From assembly GCA_002840505.1 (NCBI GenBank), contig PHBC01000001.1, forward strand, positions 499,901 through 563,900: DNA of 64,000 bases, written 5' to 3'. The translations under genes were made by a program, and so were the position numbers. The notes beneath the pieces were generated by a model. It had not been told where the DNA came from. It saw only the letters and a program-made list of their open reading frames with translations, and made no database searches. Below, piece after piece: positions 49,366 through 57,527 of this stretch. Origin of the DNA: Deltaproteobacteria bacterium HGW-Deltaproteobacteria-2. GTDB lineage: Bacteria; Desulfobacterota; Syntrophia; Syntrophales; Smithellaceae. Each line of letters opens with the position of its first letter. Within the stretch, counting starts at the first letter, position 1.

Positions 49366-50621
49366 TTTAAGCCTTCTTTTATTGCTGAGTATTTGATATT
49401 GGAAAGGCAAAATCTTTCCATTTCCCCATTTTTATAATACGCGCTCGGACATTTGCTCATCTCCGTCAAATCAACATTGTACAAATTCGGCCAACATTTC
49501 AGGACGATATTGAGCATTTTTTTCTGAACAACAAATCTGGGTAAATGCAAGAGATAAAGAGCAATCTCCGCTAATAAAAACGGTCCGTAAGCTTTAATCA
49601 GATAATAAAATAAATACAGGGATTTGAATGAACTATTGTTAATCCTGTCTAAATCAATACGTGAACCGGGTGAAGAATATTTATCCTCGCTTTCTTTTTT
49701 AATATTAAAAACAAAACTGCATAATTTGGATCCGAATTTATCCCGGAAACCTTTCGGCAAAAGCCATCTGAAATTTTCTAAAAATATCTGCATAAAGCAG
49801 AACTCCCGGAGGATATCCGCTTTGTTGATATGCAGCTCATCTGCAAACAATTTTATTAATTCAGACATGCAGATTTGCTCCGCATTAAGATGTTTCCCTA
49901 TGGGAGCCAGAGTTCTGGTTCTAAGTTCGACGATAAAAGACCGGTGTTCAAAGCAAAATTTGACTAAAGGAAGAATTTGATCTTCATTAATATTTTTTGC
50001 CAATGTAGCGGAAAGCAAGGTGTCGATTTTTTCACGCCCGATATTTTCAAGAGCTTTCAACTTTGCCTCAAGATAATTTCCTCCGTTCATTTTTAGATAT
50101 ATTTCATCATTGAGACCATTAAAAGAAAAGAAAATGTTTTTTAACCCATGCGCCTTCAATTTCTTCACATATTCAAGAGACTCAAGTTTTATTCCATTTG
50201 TATTAAGGCTGGCTCTATTTCCCGCCATTTCCACCAATTCAAAAATGTCCTCTCTGCACGTTGGTTCCATTCCCATCATCACAACCTTGCAGTCGGGGTA
50301 TTTCTCTAATAACTCGTTTACTTCTTCACGCTCAATCTCGGTGTGATTGCTATATTTCTCATAACAAACCTGACAGTTCAAATTGCATTTTGCAGATGCA
50401 TACGTATGGATGGTCTGCATTTTTGCAGAAGGCTCACCGTTCGATCTTGTCAAAAGCAAATACAGGTTCTTATCCTTTTCAATTAACGCTTTATATTCCT
50501 TTCCGTGTTCATCTTTTTTCACCATATAAATGTTTTGGCCATCGGAAATAACTTTTGCATCGATAGCTTGCAAAGACAAAGGAGAAAGACTTTTGGTATA
50601 TTTAAGGAGTTCTTCTGTCAT
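49362..50621 (-). CDS. radical SAM protein, distantly Tes/MJ0619-like
   Basis: A 419-residue enzyme. An N-terminal strand-rich segment (I-Y-M-V-K-K-D-E-H-G-K-E-Y) is followed by the cluster motif C-N-L-N-C-Q-V-C (Cys 79, 83, 86) and M-E-P-T-C-R-E-D-I. This order recalls the Tes/MJ0619 radical SAM group (tetraether lipid synthase relatives), where C-P-E-H-G and G-G-E-P-T-V-R-E-D occur; here the N-terminal Cys residues are missing. The C-terminal 130 residues include hydrophobic helices, which suggests a lipid or membrane substrate. It is coupled by an ATGA overlap to the TPP enzyme. Start at ATG 50621, with a weak ribosome site. Confidence 0.75.
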   Translation of the reverse strand: MTEELLKYTKSLSPLSLQAIDAKVISDGQNIYMVKKDEHGKEYKALIEKDKNLYLLLTRSNGEPSAKMQTIHTYASAKCNLNCQVCYEKYSNHTEIEREEVNELLEKYPDCKVVMMGMEPTCREDIFELVEMAGNRASLNTNGIKLESLEYVKKLKAHGLKNIFFSFNGLNDEIYLKMNGGNYLEAKLKALENIGREKIDTLLSATLAKNINEDQILPLVKFCFEHRSFIVELRTRTLAPIGKHLNAEQICMSELIKLFADELHINKADILREFCFMQIFLENFRWLLPKGFRDKFGSKLCSFVFNIKKESEDKYSSPGSRIDLDRINNSSFKSLYLFYYLIKAYGPFLLAEIALYLLHLPRFVVQKKMLNIVLKCWPNLYNVDLTEMSKCPSAYYKNGEMERFCLSNIKYSAIKEGLK

Positions 50622-50799
50622 CTTCAACTATTTAATCTTTGGCATTATTTTGATATTTTTTGATAAACTATTGTTCTTGATAGCGGAAAGTATAGGAAGA
50701 ACTATCTTGTAAGTCAATTAAATATTGCCCTTTATTAATACCTGTTCGCCTTTTACAAGGTGCTATTGAAGAGATAAACATAAGAGGAAAGGTTTTTGC

Positions 50800-50863
50800 T
50801 TGACATAAACGGTTTTTTTTTCATACATCTACTGCACTTCGAAGAATCTAATTCAAACCGTTT
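50800..50863 (+). promoter_or_regulatory. promoter region with inverted repeat before radical SAM gene
   Basis: TTGACA (50800-50805) with a weak -10 (CATACA) 16 nt on. A 9-bp inverted repeat AAACGGTTT / AAACCGTTT (50807-50815 and 50855-50863) flanks the start region. The rest of the 262-bp divergent spacer shows nothing else. Confidence 0.4.
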
Positions 50864-50883
50864 TCCTGGTAAAAAGAGACATT

Positions 50884-52011
50884 ATGAGCCATTTCAAAAA
50901 AGAGGGATTTTATGCATTTCTGAACAGGGCAATGCGTTTATCCAATCTCTCCTATCTTATTAAGAAACCTCGTCTCTTACTTAGGATTGCCAGGGTCGCT
51001 TTTTACTATACTGTTCTTAAGAAAGACGTTCCCTGGAATGCAAACCTTGCACTTATCAGTAATTGCAACCTTAATTGTCAACATTGTTTCGCGCACACAT
51101 TTAATATTACGGCAGGGGGGGAAAACAAGAAAGAGCTATCCACGCCGGAGATCATCGCTGTTATCAAAGAAAGCCTTGATTTAGGAATATTTGATTTTGA
51201 TCTTCAGGGTGGAGAACTTCTATTGCATCCTGATTTAGAAAAAATAATCAAGGCTATTGAGCCCCATCGCTCATTTATAAATATTGTTACCAACGGAACA
51301 CTATTTAACGAAGACTGGGCAATCAGACTTAAGCGCTGGGGAGTTGACGTAATTGCGTTCAGTGTTGATAGTTACATTTCCGATGAGCATGATAGTTTTC
51401 GCAATCGGCAAGGCGTTTTCTCCAAATTGATGCAGGCCATTCAAATCGCCAGGGAATATAAATTTAAAATAACAATTTTAACAACGGTGACACACCAAAA
51501 TTTGCATTCGGAGGGAGTAAAACGGCTGCACGATTTTTGTCTCAAAAATAATTTTATCCATTATCTTCTGATTGGAATCCCCGCCGGCAAGTGGTTGGGA
51601 AGAACCGATATCCTGATCAATAGTGATGATCATATTTATATGGAAGAGATGGCGAAAAAAACTAAAAATAAGATTCGCCGTGATCTTTCTCCTCGTTTTT
51701 TTCGTTCAGGCTGCCCGGCGGTGAAAGAGAGTTATTACATGACTCCTTATGGCGATATATTACCTTGTCCCTTTATTCACATCTCCCTGGGTAATATTAG
51801 AGACCATTTGCTGGAAGATATTCTTAAAAGGGCCTTAACGCTTAAAGAATTCAGAAATTATTGTCCTGTATGTCTTATCGGGCAGGATAAAGATTTTATC
51901 AAGAAATACGGCCAAAGGTTATTCACCTCTGTTGAGTCACCCATAGACAGTGATGAAATTCTGGAATTCAAAACACGTTTGCCTCGTCGTTCAAAGTCTT
52001 TAGCTCGTTGA
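50884..52011 (+). CDS. radical SAM protein with SPASM-like C-terminus
   Basis: A 375-residue enzyme. A basic, hydrophobic N-terminus (about 50 residues) precedes C-N-L-N-C-Q-H-C (Cys 61, 65, 68). L-Q-G-G-E-L-L-L stands where G-G-E-P is usual. C-terminal Cys residues (S-G-C-P-A-V, L-P-C-P-F, N-Y-C-P-V-C-L) fit an auxiliary cluster as in SPASM/Twitch enzymes. Divergent from the Tes-like gene at 49362 and 7 nt before methyltransferase 5, probably one transcript with it and radical SAM protein 7. Confidence 0.84.
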   Translation: MSHFKKEGFYAFLNRAMRLSNLSYLIKKPRLLLRIARVAFYYTVLKKDVPWNANLALISNCNLNCQHCFAHTFNITAGGENKKELSTPEIIAVIKESLDLGIFDFDLQGGELLLHPDLEKIIKAIEPHRSFINIVTNGTLFNEDWAIRLKRWGVDVIAFSVDSYISDEHDSFRNRQGVFSKLMQAIQIAREYKFKITILTTVTHQNLHSEGVKRLHDFCLKNNFIHYLLIGIPAGKWLGRTDILINSDDHIYMEEMAKKTKNKIRRDLSPRFFRSGCPAVKESYYMTPYGDILPCPFIHISLGNIRDHLLEDILKRALTLKEFRNYCPVCLIGQDKDFIKKYGQRLFTSVESPIDSDEILEFKTRLPRRSKSLAR

Positions 52012-52018
52012 TGGTCTT

Positions 52019-53068
52019 ATGGAAAGAAACAAGTTTATAGAATTAAATAGTCATCATAAAGAACTTGATAAATTTAGAGTTCATTATGATACCAGATGTA
52101 TAATTTGTAACACCATGACCCCTTCTCAATTCATCGGCAGCGTTACCGAACATGAGTATTCTAACACCACATCTCTTGTTTTTCCTGTTTACCGTTGCCA
52201 CATTTGTCAACTTACCTATCTTTATCCGCGTCCTGATGTTTCGGAATTGAAAACCATTTATCCTCCTGATTACTATTCATATAATTTCTCCATAAATAAA
52301 TCCGAATCAAAATCAAATAAGTGGTCGCTTGTAAAATCAATCTGGTTTTGGATGAACTTGCGCACCTATCGTACCAGAATATTGCCGTTTGTTAGTCGTC
52401 CCACAGGAAGACCGCTAAGAATTCTAGATATCGGTTGCGGTGCGGGAGCTCAATTAGACAACATCAGAAAACTTTTTCCTGACAGTGAAACTCATGGTGT
52501 TGATATAAACAAAATCGCTATCGAAAAGGCTAAAGACAGCGGCCATAAAGTTTATTGCGGACGTTTTGAAGATATAGATTTTCCCAAAGGGTATTTTGAT
52601 GTCGTGTACTCCATTCACGTAATAGAACACGTGGAACGCCCGGACATATTCATGCGGAAATGCCTGGATTTATTATCACCTCACGGTATAGTTCTGATTG
52701 AAACACCCAACACGGATTCACTGGATTATAGAATGCTCAAGAAGAGACATTGGGGTGGATATCACCCGCCCCGGCACTGGTACTTATTCAATATTGAAAC
52801 ATTCCGGCATTTATCCAAACAGCTTAATGCGGAAATAGTATCTTTTGTGCCTTACAACACCGCCGTATTTTGGAACTGGAGTTGCCATTCTCTTTGCAGA
52901 GCTGTCCTGGGTAAAAAAATGGCGGATAGATTATTTCCACCCATAACTATTTTTTACGGAGGAATTCATTCCTTCATCATCCTGAGTTTTTTTTCTGTTT
53001 TTGAAAAAATTCTATTGGGCTTGTTTAATAAAGCTAATTCGTTGAGAATTGTATTTAAAAGAAGATAA
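52019..53068 (+). CDS. class I SAM-dependent methyltransferase 5 with zinc-finger-like N-terminus
   Basis: A 349-residue enzyme. The N-terminus has C-I-I-C (27-30) and C-H-I-C (60-63), a zinc-binding pair common in sugar-modifying methyltransferases. Then L-D-I-G-C-G-A-G (136-143) for SAM and H-V-I-E-H-V after strand 4. W-G-G-Y-H-P-P-R-H-W is typical of this group (Methyltransf_23 type). A C-terminal hydrophobic stretch of 20 residues could anchor it. It sits between two radical SAM genes with almost no spacing. Confidence 0.85.
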   Translation: MERNKFIELNSHHKELDKFRVHYDTRCIICNTMTPSQFIGSVTEHEYSNTTSLVFPVYRCHICQLTYLYPRPDVSELKTIYPPDYYSYNFSINKSESKSNKWSLVKSIWFWMNLRTYRTRILPFVSRPTGRPLRILDIGCGAGAQLDNIRKLFPDSETHGVDINKIAIEKAKDSGHKVYCGRFEDIDFPKGYFDVVYSIHVIEHVERPDIFMRKCLDLLSPHGIVLIETPNTDSLDYRMLKKRHWGGYHPPRHWYLFNIETFRHLSKQLNAEIVSFVPYNTAVFWNWSCHSLCRAVLGKKMADRLFPPITIFYGGIHSFIILSFFSVFEKILLGLFNKANSLRIVFKRR

Positions 53069-53095
53069 TTGAATGTTACTAAAGGACCGGCCGTA

Positions 53096-54595
53096 ATGAA
53101 AGCAAGCATTCTCCACCGCCCGATAAAGAAAGTGATCCTCATTTTCCCGCCGATGAACAATCCCCGCATTTACGCTAAACAGTGCTGCATGCCCATGGGC
53201 ATCGCTTATCTGGGAGCGGTGCTGCGTGATCATTATGATGTTCGCCTACTTGACGCAGTGGTTGAAGGACACCATCTTGAGCGCGATATAACCCCCCAGA
53301 TATTACAGTACGGCCTTGACACCGACATGATTATGGAACGAGTCCGCGAGTTCTCCCCTGATGTGGTCGGAATGAGTTGTCTATTTTCCCACCAGTTTTC
53401 CGTGGTGGCAGGGTTGGCGAAAAAAGTAAAGGACTGGAATCCTGAAGTTATTACCATCACCGGTGGCACACATCCGACTTTTTTACCCGAACGATGTTTG
53501 CGTGAAGAAGCGCTCGACTACATTGTGATGGGTGAAGCTGAGGAATCCCTTCCCGCGCTCCTCAAAGCAATTGAAACCGGTAGCGGTCATGGAGAAATCG
53601 ATGGTCTTGCCTTTCGCACAAATGACGGCCAGGTAATCCACCCCAAGACCTCGTGGATCAAGGATCTTGACTCCCTGCCTTTTCCCGCGCGTGACCTTCT
53701 GCCGCTTCAAAAATATTTTGATATCAACATCCCCATTAATTTTTTCTCCAAGAGCCCGCTCAACATTTCATTCATCTCATCCCGCGGGTGCCCGTTCCGG
53801 TGCAATTTCTGCTCCAGTAGTATATATTGGGGCAGCCGCTATCGCGCCCGCTCACCGGAAAACGTACTGGCAGAACTAGAACACCTGAAGAACGTCTACG
53901 GTATCGAAGAGATAAAGTTCGAGGATGACAACCTCACCTTAGATACAAAAAGGGCAAAAGCCATCTTCCGTGGCATGATTGAGCGCAAGCTGAATCTTTC
54001 GTGGAACATGCCCAACGGGGTTATGGTGAAGACGCTGGCTGATCACGAGCTGGTCCGTCTGATGAAACAATCTGGTTGTTACGAGGTGATCCTCGCCTTC
54101 GAAAGCGGCGATCAATGGGTGTTGGACAACATCGTTAATAAACCGCTCGACCTCGAAGCCGCACGCGGAATCGTGCGCAACTTGAAGAGAGAAGGCATCG
54201 ACACCCACTCCTGTTTCATCATCGGATTTCCAGGCGAAAAACTCGCGCAGATCAAGAATACTTTTGCTTATGCGCACTCACTTAACCTCGATAAAATGTT
54301 AGTCTTTTTCTTCAAACCCCTGCCGGGCACTCCGCTTTATAAGGAATGTCTGGAACGCGGACTGATCAATGCGGACCAGTGTGATGAGAACAGCTTCGTG
54401 TTTAGCGGCATTTCCGACCAGGATTGGACACCGGAAATATTGGAAAAGCTGTATCGTCACGAAGAATTGCGCTTTCTTTTCAGCCTCCTCTTCCGCAGGC
54501 CGGGGAAATTTTTCGGTAAGTACTTGCGACCGAGACTCCGGCCGAATCAGATTAGAACCATCTATTACTGGTTTGTGGACAGATTCGGCAAGTAG
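53096..54595 (+). CDS. B12-binding-domain radical SAM protein 7
   Basis: A 499-residue enzyme. Cobalamin-type domain (M-P-M-G-I-A-Y-L-G, T-G-G-T-H-P-T-F-L) without D-x-H-x-x-G. Cluster motif C-P-F-R-C-N-F-C (Cys 232, 236, 239), F-E-D-D-N-L-T as in protein 1. The C-terminal signature is altered (L-R-F-L-F-S-L-L-F-R-R-P). Start at ATG 53096 with AAAGGA 9 nt upstream; a TTG 27 nt earlier is less likely. Its codons are more GC-rich than those of the neighbouring genes, which may mean a different origin. Confidence 0.86.
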   Translation: MKASILHRPIKKVILIFPPMNNPRIYAKQCCMPMGIAYLGAVLRDHYDVRLLDAVVEGHHLERDITPQILQYGLDTDMIMERVREFSPDVVGMSCLFSHQFSVVAGLAKKVKDWNPEVITITGGTHPTFLPERCLREEALDYIVMGEAEESLPALLKAIETGSGHGEIDGLAFRTNDGQVIHPKTSWIKDLDSLPFPARDLLPLQKYFDINIPINFFSKSPLNISFISSRGCPFRCNFCSSSIYWGSRYRARSPENVLAELEHLKNVYGIEEIKFEDDNLTLDTKRAKAIFRGMIERKLNLSWNMPNGVMVKTLADHELVRLMKQSGCYEVILAFESGDQWVLDNIVNKPLDLEAARGIVRNLKREGIDTHSCFIIGFPGEKLAQIKNTFAYAHSLNLDKMLVFFFKPLPGTPLYKECLERGLINADQCDENSFVFSGISDQDWTPEILEKLYRHEELRFLFSLLFRRPGKFFGKYLRPRLRPNQIRTIYYWFVDRFGK

Positions 54596-54692
54596 GCATC
54601 CTACGCAATGATGATGAATCGTTCAACGATCCTGTTTAGATTGACAATGCGACAATCGCACCCTGGCTTGCCTTGGGGCATAATATCCGTAG

Positions 54693-54721
54693 TTGACAGA
54701 CATGGGCAATTTGCCTATGCT
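54693..54721 (+). promoter_or_regulatory. promoter of the SDR gene with inverted repeat in the spacer
   Basis: TTGACA (54693-54698), 17-nt spacer, TATGCT (54716-54721). GGCAA-T-TTGCC (54705-54715) lies within the spacer and could be an operator. Confidence 0.5.
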
Positions 54722-54777
54722 TCTTTCCCGAAAAAGAATTTTTTATCAAAATATTAAAAGCTTATCAGGAGAAAAAT

Positions 54778-55569
54778 ATGTCAAGACGTTTGGATGGTAA
54801 AAATGCAATTATAACCGGAGCGGGAAGCGGCATCGGCCGGGCGACTTCTCTGCTTTTTGCCCGTGCGGGCGCATGTCTGGTTATTGCCGATGTGAATGAA
54901 ACCAACCTTAATCTGGTAAAAGATGAAATCGTCAAGATGGGTGGCAACGTTGTCGCACGTCAAACCGATGTTTCGTCGGAAGAAGAAATCAAAGCTCTGA
55001 TCAATCTCGGACTGGACACCTTTACCAATATTGACATTCTGGTCAATAACGCCGGTATCGGCGGCGGACTGGATACTCTTGAGGATCAAAAATCAGAAGA
55101 ATGGCATCAGGTGTTTGATATCAACGTTATGGGCCCTGTTTACGCCACCAAACATATCATAGCACACATGAAGCTACGCCGCCGCGGCTCTATTATCAAT
55201 ATCGCCTCGGTTGCCGGCCTTCTCTCCGGCGCGGGTGGCAATGCCTACAGCGCCAGCAAGGCAGCACTTATCAACTTCACCAGAACATCTGCCTGCGAAG
55301 TCGGTGCACACAATATTCGTATCAATGCAATCTGCCCGGGACTGATTGAGACCGGCATGACTCAGCCTTTTTTTGAATGGGCCCGTAGCACCGGTAAGGA
55401 AAATCAACTCGGCAAGTATTGCGAATTAAAGCGCGCCGCCCATCCTGAGGAAGTTGCCTGGGCCATACTTTTCCTGGCCAGCGATGAAGCAAGCTACATC
55501 ACAGGCCAGGCTCTACCGGTGGATGGCGGCATTACTGCTTCAATGAGCGTTCCGGGCAGGAAGATTTAG
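54778..55569 (+). CDS. short-chain dehydrogenase/reductase (FabG-like)
   Basis: A 263-residue classical SDR. NAD(P) site T-G-A-G-S-G-I-G (about 14-21), N-N-A-G (about 90), catalytic Ser in N-I-A-S-V-A-G and Y-S-A-S-K. D-x-x at the end of strand 2 (I-A-D-V-N-E) favours NAD(H). It oxidises or reduces a hydroxyl/keto group; the substrate is unknown. CAGGAG precedes the ATG, it has its own promoter, and a strong terminator follows, so it is monocistronic and separate from the radical SAM block. Confidence 0.88.
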   Translation: MSRRLDGKNAIITGAGSGIGRATSLLFARAGACLVIADVNETNLNLVKDEIVKMGGNVVARQTDVSSEEEIKALINLGLDTFTNIDILVNNAGIGGGLDTLEDQKSEEWHQVFDINVMGPVYATKHIIAHMKLRRRGSIINIASVAGLLSGAGGNAYSASKAALINFTRTSACEVGAHNIRINAICPGLIETGMTQPFFEWARSTGKENQLGKYCELKRAAHPEEVAWAILFLASDEASYITGQALPVDGGITASMSVPGRKI

Positions 55570-55584
55570 AATGATAAAACAAAC

Positions 55585-55623
55585 AAGAAGGGGGACGGCG
55601 AATTTCGCTGTCCCCCTTCTTTA
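55585..55623. terminator. bidirectional rho-independent terminator
   Basis: An AAGAAGGGGGAC-rich arm pairs with GTCCCCCTTCTT over about 17 bp with minor mismatch, with T and A runs at both ends. It lies between the SDR gene and the convergent pckG. Confidence 0.85.
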
Positions 55624-55669
55624 ATAACCAAATAACCGAAGAAACGGTGTCTGCGGTTCTCTAAAGAAT

Positions 55670-57457
55670 CTACTTAAGTCTCTCCTGTAGATCTTCGAAT
55701 TGTTTTTTGAGTCTTTCAGGCAGACGGTCGCCGAACTGAGCGAAGTGTTTCTCAATATCGGGAATTTCAGCTTTCCAGGCTTCCAGATCAACATGAAGCA
55801 GAGCTTTAATATCCTGCTCATCAATTTTAAGCCCCTTCAGATCCAGGCTGTCCAACGTCGGCAACAATCCAATTGGAGTTTTAACCGCTTCAGCTTTTCC
55901 TTCAATTCGTTCGCACATCCATTTCAACACGCGGCTGTTTTCTCCGAAACCGGGCCACAACCATCGGCCATCCGGACTCTTACGGAACCAGTTTACATAA
56001 AAAATTCTGGGCGCTTTATCTTTAAGCTTGTCACTCATATCGAACCAGTGCTGAAAATAATCGCCCATGTTATATCCGCAGAATGGCTGCATGGCAAAAG
56101 GATCACGTCTTAAGTTTCCCACCGCACCGATATTGGCCGCCGTGGTTTCCGATGAGGCAGTCGCACCTAAAAATACACCATGGTCGAAGCTATAGGCCTC
56201 ATTAACCAAAGGAACAACACCGGCGCGACGTCCGCCGAAAACGAATATATCAATGGGCACGCCTTCCGGTTTTTCCCAATCAGGGCAGATAACAGGACAC
56301 TGAGAAGCGGGCGCGGTAAAACGCGCATTGGCATGAGCCGCCACCTCTTTATTCTCCGAGGGCCAGTCACGCCCTTTCCAGTCAATGGCGTGCTTGGGAG
56401 GCTTGCCATCCATACCCTCCCACCAGATATCGCCCTTGTCGGTTAAAGCGCAATTGCTAAAGATAACATTTTTTTTGATTGATTCCATCGCCATGGGATT
56501 GGAATCATAAGACGTTCCAGGCGCCACACCGAAAAATCCTGCTTCAGGATTGATTGCATAGAGCCGGCCATCGGGACCGATTTTCATCCACGCGATGTCA
56601 TCGCCGACGCATTCACATTTCCAGCCGTCAATGGTGGGCTGCAACATGGCCAGATTGGTTTTTCCGCATGCCGAAGGAAAGGCTCCGGTAATATGATACT
56701 GTTTACCTTCCGGGCTTGTCAGCCTCAGAATCAGCATATGTTCGGCCATCCAACCTTCGCGTTTGGCCATAGCCGAGGCAATACGCAAGGCCAGGCATTT
56801 CTTGCCCAGTAGAGCATTGCCGCCGTAACCGGAACCGTAGGACCAGATTAAATTCTCATCCGGAAAATGGCTGATATATTTTTTCTCTATGGGCGCGCAT
56901 GGCCATGGAACATCTTTCTGTCCTTTTTCCAGAGGCGCGCCGATGGAATGCAGGCAGGGAATGAACTCACCTTTCTTTCCCAGCTTCTTAATAACTTTCT
57001 TCCCCACGCGGGTCATGATGTGCATGTTACAGACAACGTAGGGGCTGTCCGTAATTTCTATGCCGATTTTCGCAATCGGCGAGTCAATAGGCCCCATGGA
57101 AAAAGGAATCACGTACATCGTGCGTCCCTTCATGCACCCCTTGTAAAGAGACTTCATCGTCGCCTTTAATTCATCAGGCGCGACCCAGTTATTTGTGGGA
57201 CCCGCCTCGCTCTGCAGAGGAGTACTGATATAGGTCCGGTTTTCTACTCTGGCCACATCGGAAGGATCGGAACGAAACAAAAAGCTGTTTTTTCTTTTCT
57301 TAAGTTTTATAGCCATGCCACTTGCAACCATCTGCGACATCAATTCATTATATTCCTTTTTAGATCCGTCACACCAATATACTTTATCGGGTGTGCACAT
57401 TTGCTCAATTTCATTCACCCACTTTTTCAATTTTTCATTTTTTACAACCATTTCCAT
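55670..57457 (-). CDS. pckG: phosphoenolpyruvate carboxykinase (GTP)
   Basis: A 595-residue enzyme interconverting oxaloacetate and PEP with GTP/GDP. The P-loop is [11 protein letters not shown] (about residue 270), as in the GTP-dependent family; G-D-D-I-A-W-M follows, and F-G-G-R-R is present. Length is normal for PckG. It lies 70 nt downstream of pyruvate phosphate dikinase on the same strand, so PEP-forming enzymes are grouped, fitting gluconeogenesis from acetyl-CoA/pyruvate in an anaerobe. No strong Shine-Dalgarno precedes the ATG. Confidence 0.93.
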   Translation of the reverse strand: MEMVVKNEKLKKWVNEIEQMCTPDKVYWCDGSKKEYNELMSQMVASGMAIKLKKRKNSFLFRSDPSDVARVENRTYISTPLQSEAGPTNNWVAPDELKATMKSLYKGCMKGRTMYVIPFSMGPIDSPIAKIGIEITDSPYVVCNMHIMTRVGKKVIKKLGKKGEFIPCLHSIGAPLEKGQKDVPWPCAPIEKKYISHFPDENLIWSYGSGYGGNALLGKKCLALRIASAMAKREGWMAEHMLILRLTSPEGKQYHITGAFPSACGKTNLAMLQPTIDGWKCECVGDDIAWMKIGPDGRLYAINPEAGFFGVAPGTSYDSNPMAMESIKKNVIFSNCALTDKGDIWWEGMDGKPPKHAIDWKGRDWPSENKEVAAHANARFTAPASQCPVICPDWEKPEGVPIDIFVFGGRRAGVVPLVNEAYSFDHGVFLGATASSETTAANIGAVGNLRRDPFAMQPFCGYNMGDYFQHWFDMSDKLKDKAPRIFYVNWFRKSPDGRWLWPGFGENSRVLKWMCERIEGKAEAVKTPIGLLPTLDSLDLKGLKIDEQDIKALLHVDLEAWKAEIPDIEKHFAQFGDRLPERLKKQFEDLQERLK

Positions 57458-57527
57458 AAAATACCATTCCCTCTATTAATGAAATCCATTTTAGCTCTAT
57501 ATTGAATATCTTTCCAAAGCCGAACAA

